A stretch of DNA of 11,617 nucleotides, from contig JASHUQ010000113.1 of assembly GCA_030039935.1 (NCBI GenBank), positions 1 through 11,617 of the forward strand. Direction: 5' to 3'. Below, piece after piece: positions 1-4,336 of the stretch. How positions within the stretch are numbered: the first letter of the stretch is position 1; every line of letters begins with the position of its first letter. A program made the translations under genes and the position numbers. Source of the stretch: Microcaldota archaeon. Lineage in GTDB: Archaea > Micrarchaeota > Micrarchaeia > Micrarchaeales > Micrarchaeaceae. The notes beneath the pieces were generated by a model that did no database searches, was not told the DNA's origin, and saw only the letters and a list, made by a program, of their open reading frames with translations.

Positions 1-249
1 CGCATAAGCGCAACGCATACTAAATTTAGGCGCAGCGACTTGTTTACAGATGAGCTTAAGTCAGGAATTTACGTGTTCAAAAAATTCAACAAGAGAGTTG
101 CTGGAGTTGTTGCAAACTTTATCAAGATGCCTGTAACATATGCGAAATGGTTCGCTATAAAGCCGATATTGTCTGCTGCGGGGTTCAAAGATGAGGAGAT
201 CAGCGAAATATACAGCGAGCTGAAACTGCGCACAGTGATAAGAAAATAG
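1..249 (+). CDS. C-terminal end of an unrecognised protein (partial)
   Basis: The reading frame is open from the first base and ends at a TAG at 247-249, so this is the last 82 residues of a gene that starts before the window. A TTG at 40 could be read as a start, but the frame continues upstream and no ribosome site precedes it. The piece is basic and mostly helical-looking (KKFNKR, YAKWFAIKPILSAAGF), ending in a short acidic helix (DEEISEIYSELKL) and a basic tail. It has no obvious transmembrane segment and no motif I recognise, so no function is assigned. It converges on the RNase P RNA gene, whose 3' end begins one or two bases beyond this stop. The terminator of either unit must therefore lie within the other gene. 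Confidence 0.65.
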   Translation, partial: RISATHTKFRRSDLFTDELKSGIYVFKKFNKRVAGVVANFIKMPVTYAKWFAIKPILSAAGFKDEEISEIYSELKLRTVIRK

Positions 250-250
250 T

Positions 251-486
251 AGTGGCGGGCCGTAGCCCTCCTTCTGTTTTATGCAGCATTCGACTGAGCG
301 GCGATTACGCCTTGCATACTCATCTGCACATTTCCCCGGCGCGTTTCATCCATATAGGTGCGCTCGTATTGTCATCGCGTTTAACACCTTAATGGTGTCG
401 TTTCTGTTCCGGATGAGGCCTTAAGCCATTATGCGCTCTGTATGGGAGGAGCTTCCTCCTTTCGGTAAGCTGCTCACCCGCCACCA
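251..486 (-). ncRNA. rnpB: RNase P RNA, compact archaeal form
   Basis: This is the catalytic RNA of RNase P, which trims the 5' leader from tRNA precursors. On the minus strand the ends form an 8-bp P1 helix, GTGGCGGG (484-477) with CCCGCCAC (259-252). The core P4 helix is also visible: GCTCCTCC (452-445) pairs with GGAGGGC (271-265) in seven pairs and leaves one bulged U, the hallmark of P4. The flanking conserved blocks GAGGAAGCTCC (CR-I) and ACAGAAGGAGGGCTAC (CR-V) fit the family, as do the internal ACAGAAACG and GATGAAACGCGCCGGGG segments. Small hairpins include ACACC/GGTGT (398-383) and GGCG-TAAT-CGCC (312-301). At about 236 nt it is short for archaeal RNase P RNA, which is usually around 300 or more, so some peripheral helices are probably reduced. 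Ends are set by P1 and are accurate to a few bases. Confidence 0.9.
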
Positions 487-505
487 TATTTCTTTTCTTT
501 TGTAG

Positions 506-515
506 ATTATTATGC
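506..515 (-). promoter_or_regulatory. TATA-like promoter of RNase P RNA
   Basis: On the minus strand this reads GCATAATAAT. Its centre lies about 26 bases upstream of the first P1 base at 484, the spacing expected between an archaeal TATA box and the transcription start. Confidence 0.5.
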
Positions 516-550
516 TTTGTGTTGAGGCTTCAGCGCCTTATTTCTCAAAA

Positions 551-560
551 CTTATAAATA
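551..560 (+). promoter_or_regulatory. TATA box for the small membrane-protein gene at 590
   Basis: The sequence CTTATAAATA is a good archaeal TATA box. A start about 26 bases after its centre falls near 581, giving a leader of roughly 9 bases before the ATG at 590. The stretch from 487 to 589 otherwise holds only this box and the divergent RNase P promoter. Confidence 0.6.
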
Positions 561-589
561 TCTGGAAAGGAAAGTACTTTTAGGTAACC

Positions 590-874
590 ATGCAGAAAAA
601 ATTGATACGAAGGCACTTTGATTTATTGAAACTCAAAAGGAGAGAAGAAACAAGTTTGCTTAGAGATTCCGAACAGAGACCAAGCTTTACAATTATTTTT
701 AAAATTGGTGGAATAGGAGCAGCCGTAGGAGCTACGGCAGGGGCTGGTTTTGCTGTTGCTAGTGGGATTTCTGGAGACCAAATTCTAGATGTAGCTGCGT
801 TAGGTTCTTTGTTTGTATTTGCTATAGGATACTTTACAGCATTAGTATATTGGGACTCAGAAACATATACATAA
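590..874 (+). CDS. Small two-helix membrane protein, unknown function
   Basis: This is a 94-residue protein of no family I recognise. Residues 1-30 are strongly charged and basic (KKLIRRHFDLLKLKRREE). Two hydrophobic helices follow, at about 38-60 (Gly/Ala-rich, IGGIGAAVGATAGAG) and 66-87 (LGSLFVFAIGYFTALVYW), joined by a short loop SGDQ. With a basic N-terminus, both ends are predicted in the cytoplasm. The ATG at 590 follows a clear TATA box by about 30 bases, and a weak AGGT precedes it. Ile codons are mostly ATT, whereas neighbouring genes favour ATA; the gene is too short to make that more than a hint of different origin. It lies 35 bases upstream of the BofA-like gene in the same direction and may be co-transcribed with it. 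Confidence 0.72.
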   Translation: MQKKLIRRHFDLLKLKRREETSLLRDSEQRPSFTIIFKIGGIGAAVGATAGAGFAVASGISGDQILDVAALGSLFVFAIGYFTALVYWDSETYT

Positions 875-909
875 CAAAGCTTTTTAGCCTTTAGAAGGTT
901 TATTCTACT

Positions 910-1194
910 ATGGCATTTGGATTGGGACTTGGGATACTGGGAGGCGGAACTTTAAGCATAATAATAATCGCAATTCTCATACTTGTTGTAGTATACATAG
1001 TATTCAAGCTTGGCAAGCTCCTTCTCGGGCTTTTGGTCAACAGCATCTTAGGCCTTGTAATATTTGCGATAGTTGACTATTTCTTCAATCTGGGAATTCC
1101 CATCGCATGGGTGACAATGATACCAACAGCACTTTTCGGACTCCCAGCTATTGCGACGCTTATAATATTGAGGCTTTTTGGAGTTCCGTTATAA
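910..1194 (+). CDS. BofA-family integral membrane protein
   Basis: This 94-residue, almost wholly hydrophobic protein matches the BofA family. In Bacillus, BofA inhibits pro-sigma-K processing by the SpoIVFB protease; archaeal members have no known role and cannot act on sigma-K. The family core spans about residues 34-92: KLGKLLLGLLVNSILGL with its conserved Asn at 44, then the re-entrant-like GIPIAWVTMIPTALFGLPA (62-80), and a final hydrophobic helix ending RLFGVPL. An additional N-terminal helix (about 15-33, IIIIAILILVVVYIVF) precedes the core, after a Gly-rich start. The start ATG has no ribosome site at standard spacing. A weak T-rich element near 879-886 could serve as its own promoter, but reading through from the 590 gene is equally possible. 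The stop TAA directly abuts the histone stop on the other strand with no base between. Confidence 0.8.
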   Translation: MAFGLGLGILGGGTLSIIIIAILILVVVYIVFKLGKLLLGLLVNSILGLVIFAIVDYFFNLGIPIAWVTMIPTALFGLPAIATLIILRLFGVPL

Positions 1195-1392
1195 TCAGTG
1201 CACAGCAAGCTTTATGTCAGATTGAGCAATAGTCTTCCTCTTTGCGTGCTTTGCAAGCTGCACAGCCTTGTTCGCAACGTCGTATGCGCTTTTGTTTATG
1301 AATTTCTGGAATTCCAATGCCGCTTCGTCGCTTATTCTTGATGCGCCAGCCTCTCTTAGAATTCTTCTCGCTGTAGTTTCTGTTATGAACAT
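1195..1392 (-). CDS. Archaeal histone
   Basis: This is a histone-fold DNA-packaging protein of 65 residues that dimerises and wraps DNA. Its sequence runs MFITETTARRILREAGASRISDEA, then a central helix, then QLAKHAKRKTIAQSDIKLAVH. It carries the family landmarks: GA-x-R-I-S-x-EA at the end of helix 1 and loop 1, and AKHAKRKT with the following DIKLA for loop 2 and helix 3. The frame can be extended upstream to a TTG at 1416. I chose the ATG at 1392 because it gives the normal 65-70 residue length and aligns with the usual N-terminus. No ribosome site precedes the ATG, and a TATA-like element at 1421-1428 places the transcript start about 6 bases upstream, so translation is leaderless or nearly so. 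It lies 38 bases downstream of the ArsR-like regulator on the same strand. It has no N- or C-terminal tail. Confidence 0.93.
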   Translation of the reverse strand: MFITETTARRILREAGASRISDEAALEFQKFINKSAYDVANKAVQLAKHAKRKTIAQSDIKLAVH

Positions 1393-1420
1393 AAGAACAA
1401 GATTTATTTGTATCAATAAC

Positions 1421-1428
1421 TATTTAAT
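1421..1428 (-). promoter_or_regulatory. Probable histone TATA element
   Basis: On the minus strand this reads ATTAAATA, in the 38-base gap between the regulator stop and the histone ATG. The predicted start is near 1398, six bases before the ATG at 1392. Confidence 0.45.
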
Positions 1429-1430
1429 TC

Positions 1431-1820
1431 CTATTTCTTCTTGCTTATCCTGTCTATTTTCCTTTCCATTTCATCCAATTTTTTCTCTATTATGTCTAAT
1501 CTTTTTCCAAGGTCGTTCCACGCATCGATTACAATTTCGTGGGGCGGTTTTGGCCTGAATTCTGGAGGAAGCGGCTTTGCGTCCTTCAGGAATTCTAGTA
1601 TGCGCCTTTCCCTTAGATGGTAGTACTTTTTCCCATTTTTCAATGTGTAACTGACGAGGCCTATTTCCGATAACATGCTAAGATGAAAATCCGCGGTTTG
1701 CGGAGCGACCCCTATTTCGTTAGCAATTTCACTTAGGTACTTGTCTTTTTTTGCTATGGAAAGAAGTATCCTCTGCCTAAGCTCGCTGCCGAGTGCTCTG
1801 TGAACTATATCTGACTCCAA
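1431..1820 (-). CDS. ArsR-like winged-helix transcriptional regulator with C-terminal coiled coil
   Basis: This 129-residue protein is a likely DNA-binding repressor. Residues 5-70 form a winged helix-turn-helix: HRALGSELRQRILLSIA (helices 1-2), LSEIANEIGVAPQTADFHLSMLSEIGLV (HTH, 29-56, recognition helix about 39-51) and wing YTLKNGKKYYHL (58-69). A proline-rich linker (KPLPPEFRPKPPHE, 82-95) leads to an amphipathic helix at 98-127 (LGKRLDIIEKKLDEMERKID), probably a coiled coil. It has no cysteine, so the classical thiol metal site of ArsR sensors is absent. The start is TTG at 1820, supported by AAGGTG five bases upstream. It is divergent from the small coiled-coil gene at 1911 across a palindrome-bearing promoter, which suggests autoregulation, and sits just upstream of the histone gene. 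The signal it senses is unknown. Confidence 0.85.
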   Translation of the reverse strand: MESDIVHRALGSELRQRILLSIAKKDKYLSEIANEIGVAPQTADFHLSMLSEIGLVSYTLKNGKKYYHLRERRILEFLKDAKPLPPEFRPKPPHEIVIDAWNDLGKRLDIIEKKLDEMERKIDRISKKK

Positions 1821-1825
1821 AACAA

Positions 1826-1831
1826 CACCTT
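1826..1831 (-). promoter_or_regulatory. Ribosome binding site deciding the TTG start at 1820
   Basis: On the minus strand AAGGTG stands five bases before the TTG. It complements the CACC of the archaeal 16S 3' end and supports use of the non-ATG start. Confidence 0.65.
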
Positions 1832-1851
1832 TCGATAAATATAGAAAAGCC

Positions 1852-1876
1852 GAAACATATTTATATGTTATGTTTC
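1852..1876. promoter_or_regulatory. Nested palindrome on a shared divergent TATA element (putative operator)
   Basis: Two inverted repeats are nested here. The outer one is GAAACATA (1852-1859) against TATGTTTC (1869-1876), perfect over 8 bp with a 9-base spacer. The inner one is ACATAT (1855-1860) against ATATGT (1863-1868) with a 2-base spacer. The centre is TATA-like on both strands. Transcription starting about 26 bases away on each side would begin near 1836 (regulator) and near 1889 (coiled-coil gene), each followed by a GGTG ribosome site. A dimeric winged-helix protein bound here would block both promoters. The repeats are read directly; the operator role is inferred. Confidence 0.65.
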
Positions 1877-1901
1877 ATAATACTATATGAAACTCGAAAT
1901 T

Positions 1902-1905
1902 GGTG
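1902..1905 (+). promoter_or_regulatory. Ribosome binding site for the ATG at 1911
   Basis: GGTG is followed by five A residues and then the ATG at 1911, the same spacing as in five other genes here. It favours this start over the in-frame ATG at 1887. Confidence 0.55.
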
Positions 1906-1910
1906 AAAAA

Positions 1911-2135
1911 ATGAGAAACTATGAAGAAAGACAAAGACGTGAAACGGAAATGGACTTCGAAGAAAGGGAGCCTAGACCTCCAATGCCACCGCATGAGAGG
2001 TTGGAACATAGGCCACGTGCTCCGCCACCTCCGCCAAGACCCGAAGGCATAACGCATGAAGACCTGGCAGAGATGATAGACGCTAAGTTCGATAGCCTGT
2101 ATAAAGAGCTTGAGGAGATAAAGAGAAGGATCTAG
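1911..2135 (+). CDS. Small proline-rich, charged protein with C-terminal coiled coil
   Basis: This 74-residue cytoplasmic-looking protein is of no family I recognise. It has three parts: a highly charged N-terminus (NYEERQRRETEMDFEEREP), a Pro/Arg-rich middle (PPMPPHERLEHRPR, then APPPPPRPEG), and an amphipathic helix ITHEDLAEMIDAKFDSLY followed by KELEEIKRRI, probably a coiled coil. An in-frame ATG at 1887 would add 8 residues. I prefer 1911 because GGTG lies five bases upstream and the TATA element predicts a transcript starting close to 1889, inside or just after the first ATG. It is divergent from the ArsR-like regulator, and both proteins end in a Pro-rich linker plus charged coiled coil, so they may interact. 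That is inference. Its stop overlaps the helicase stop of the opposite strand in a shared CTAG. Confidence 0.7.
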   Translation: MRNYEERQRRETEMDFEEREPRPPMPPHERLEHRPRAPPPPPRPEGITHEDLAEMIDAKFDSLYKELEEIKRRI

Positions 2136-4249
2136 AGCTGCTCGAATACCTTCTCTGCTATTTCTTTTCCCAATAGACTTGTTACTTTTTGCCTGTTCTC
2201 TCTTATGTCAGACACCTTTTTTATTCCGTTCATGTAGAGCGTTCTTGCCCTGACTCTTCCTATATTTTTCAATCTTACAAGGTCCAATAGTTCTTCCTTT
2301 ATCCCATATCTAAGCCTTACCCTTGTCTCTATCAGATTGTGCGCAGAAAGATGCAGTATCTTAGATAATTCTATTGCAGAATAGATAAGCCAATCGGAAT
2401 TTGTAAGCTTTGTGTACAATGCGCCGGGAGTGGACGCATATTTGTCTACTATGTCCGGCTCTTTCTTCTCGTCTATCCAGTCGTTTAGCATTAGTGCTGT
2501 TGCAAACGCTCCTTCAGGATCATAGTTTCCATAATCCATCACATCGAATTCCCTTAGCATAAGCTTCTTGTGAGTATGCATGTACGCTGCGAAAGCATCT
2601 TCAGATTCCTCGGAATGCCGCACATAAGGCCTCATTTCCAGCGTATTTGCTACCATGAAGAGTATGTCAAGGCTTTCCCTGCACTTGTCTAGAGAGTCTA
2701 TCATCCACTTTGCAGACAATGGATCTATGTAAAGCTCGCTTACCCTTTTTCCTATCTTTGTCGCCGAGAAGGTTTGCCCATCTTTTTTTATCATCTCCCA
2801 TCTTTCTAGATCTTTTGTAACCTCCTCTATTATGTTTTTTATGTGGTTCATGTTGTTGTACTGGTATCCATAAAAAGTTTTTGCAAAGAACTGCCGCATT
2901 GATTCTGTGTTGTTGAGAAAATCGCTCGCTACGAAAGAGAGAATATGAGTCCTAAGAACTGGAACAACCCCAAGGCTTGAATCAATGTTTTCTGGCTTAG
3001 CCATTATGTATGTTTGATACAATTCTTTTACCTTTTCAAGGCTTCCCGCAATAAGAAGCGCCCTTCCCTCAGTATCATACTTTGGCCTTCCCGCCCTTCC
3101 GAACAATTGAAGCACCTCATTCACCCCCATCATTTCCCTTCCATTATCGTCATATCTCGATGTATCCCTTACAAGAACAGTATGCGCGGGAAGGTTGACA
3201 CCGAAACCAAGAGTTGTAGTCGAACAAACAACCTTTATCAGGTTGCTCTTGAACGCGTTTTCTATGCTGTTTCTTTGAACGTTAAGAAGCCCCGCATGAT
3301 GGAATGCAACTCCATCTTTTATAAGCCCTGCAAGTTTTGTGCACTGTCCTGTCGGTCTGTCAAGAGCGTTCAATACATTGTCGCTTACCTCCTTGAGCTC
3401 CTTTGATTTTCCCTTTGTAAGCATTTCACTAAGGGATTTTGCTATCTTCTGCGCTCCGGATTCTGCATTCCTTCTTGTTGAATAGAAAATGAGTATCTGC
3501 TTTCCTTGAAGAATCGTGTCTTGAACAATTCTCAGCTCTCCAATTGAGCTTGTTCCATCAAGCGCAACGCTCTTCATTTCATTTTCATCATCGCTGTAGT
3601 AGACCTTTCCGTTGCAGATCACGCCCTTGCTTAGCCTTACTGGCCTGTAATCGCTTTCTATAAGCCTTGCATTGAGCCATTTTGCTATGTCCCTTGCATT
3701 TCCTATTGTCGCGCTCAGAGCTATAGCCTGTAGTTTGTAAGAGGAAACCAGCTTTGTCATCAGGATTTCCAGCGTCGGCCCTCTTGAAACATCTCCAAGC
3801 ATGTGCACCTCATCGAAGATAATGCATCCAATGCTGTTCATCCATTCTATTCCGTGCCTTATGAGGCTGTCGAACTTCTCTGTAGAAACGAATATTATGT
3901 CATAGTTTGCAAGCCACTGGTCATTCGAGTCCAGGTCCCCAATTGACATGGCGCACTTTAGATAAGGATAAGCCTCCTTGAACTCGTTGAACTTCTCTGT
4001 TACAAGAGCCCGCATAGGAGCTATATATACCGCTTTTTGCCTCTTTGCAAGAATAGCATTTACGCACGCGATCTCTGCAATGAGGGTCTTGCCAGATGCT
4101 GTTGGAGCCGCAACAACAATGTTCTCGAATGAGAGAAGCCCGTTCTTCACAGCGGATTCCTGCGGAGGGGTTAGCCTGTCTATTCCTCTCTTTTGAAGAG
4201 ATTCTATTATCTCAAATGGGATCTTTCCTTTCAAAGAGAAAACGTCCAT
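2132..4249 (-). CDS. hel308: Hel308-type Ski2-like DNA helicase
   Basis: This 705-residue protein is an ATP-driven 3'-5' DNA helicase of the Ski2/Hel308 group, associated with repair and restart of stalled replication forks. All core motifs are present: Q-motif LTPPQ (26-30), motif I APTASGKT (48-55), Ia APMRAL (77-82), II DEVH (146-149), III SAT (179-181), IV LIFYSTRR (253-260), V STTTLGFGVNLPA (343-355) and VI QLFGRAGRP (381-389). A winged-helix and ratchet region follows. The C-terminal helix-hairpin-helix contains the Arg-rich GRVRAR (about 664-669), matching the Hel308 autoregulatory/DNA-contact domain. The length is normal and the gene appears intact. The ATG at 4249 has no ribosome site. 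A TATA element at 4266-4277 predicts a start within a few bases of the ATG, so it is probably leaderless. It is convergent with, and overlaps by four bases, the coiled-coil gene. Confidence 0.95.
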   Translation of the reverse strand: MDVFSLKGKIPFEIIESLQKRGIDRLTPPQESAVKNGLLSFENIVVAAPTASGKTLIAEIACVNAILAKRQKAVYIAPMRALVTEKFNEFKEAYPYLKCAMSIGDLDSNDQWLANYDIIFVSTEKFDSLIRHGIEWMNSIGCIIFDEVHMLGDVSRGPTLEILMTKLVSSYKLQAIALSATIGNARDIAKWLNARLIESDYRPVRLSKGVICNGKVYYSDDENEMKSVALDGTSSIGELRIVQDTILQGKQILIFYSTRRNAESGAQKIAKSLSEMLTKGKSKELKEVSDNVLNALDRPTGQCTKLAGLIKDGVAFHHAGLLNVQRNSIENAFKSNLIKVVCSTTTLGFGVNLPAHTVLVRDTSRYDDNGREMMGVNEVLQLFGRAGRPKYDTEGRALLIAGSLEKVKELYQTYIMAKPENIDSSLGVVPVLRTHILSFVASDFLNNTESMRQFFAKTFYGYQYNNMNHIKNIIEEVTKDLERWEMIKKDGQTFSATKIGKRVSELYIDPLSAKWMIDSLDKCRESLDILFMVANTLEMRPYVRHSEESEDAFAAYMHTHKKLMLREFDVMDYGNYDPEGAFATALMLNDWIDEKKEPDIVDKYASTPGALYTKLTNSDWLIYSAIELSKILHLSAHNLIETRVRLRYGIKEELLDLVRLKNIGRVRARTLYMNGIKKVSDIRENRQKVTSLLGKEIAEKVFEQL

Positions 4250-4265
4250 GTTATATTACTCTAAC

Positions 4266-4277
4266 AAATATATTTTA
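4266..4277 (-). promoter_or_regulatory. TATA box of the helicase gene
   Basis: On the minus strand this reads TAAAATATATTT. Its centre is about 22-24 bases before the ATG at 4249, consistent with a leaderless transcript. Confidence 0.55.
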
Positions 4278-4296
4278 TTGTTGCTAAGGCTTCGTG

Positions 4297-4310
4297 TATA
4301 ATATATATAG
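4297..4310 (+). promoter_or_regulatory. TATA box of the surface-protein operon
   Basis: The element TATAATATATATAG lies about 27-40 bases before the first gene of the operon. It predicts a start near 4330, just before the GGTG at 4331. It is the only strong promoter-like site seen before the four-gene run, whose later gaps are 4, 13 and minus 4 bases. Confidence 0.65.
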
Positions 4311-4330
4311 TTTCCCATTTATTATTATTC

Positions 4331-4334
4331 GGTG
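4331..4334 (+). promoter_or_regulatory. Ribosome binding site of the first operon gene
   Basis: GGTG lies only two bases before the ATG at 4337 but exactly five bases before the GTG at 4340. All other GGTG sites in the window use five bases, so the GTG may be the true start. The protein differs by one residue. Confidence 0.5.
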
Positions 4335-4336
4335 CG

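Noticed and set aside
481..486. CCACCA resembling a tRNA 3' end
   Set aside because: It is on the plus strand and is part of the complement of the RNase P P1 helix. No acceptor stem or T-loop precedes it.
1393..1416. An N-terminal extension of the histone from a TTG at 1416
   Set aside because: It adds eight residues absent from typical archaeal histones, has no GGTG site, and would start upstream of the predicted transcript start near 1398.
1268..1558. A plus-strand frame across the histone and regulator genes
   Set aside because: It crosses two confident minus-strand genes and their promoter gap, and its protein resembles no family.
3014..3406. A plus-strand frame opposite the helicase
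   Set aside because: It is antisense to helicase motifs V and VI, where conservation is strong, and has no promoter or ribosome site.
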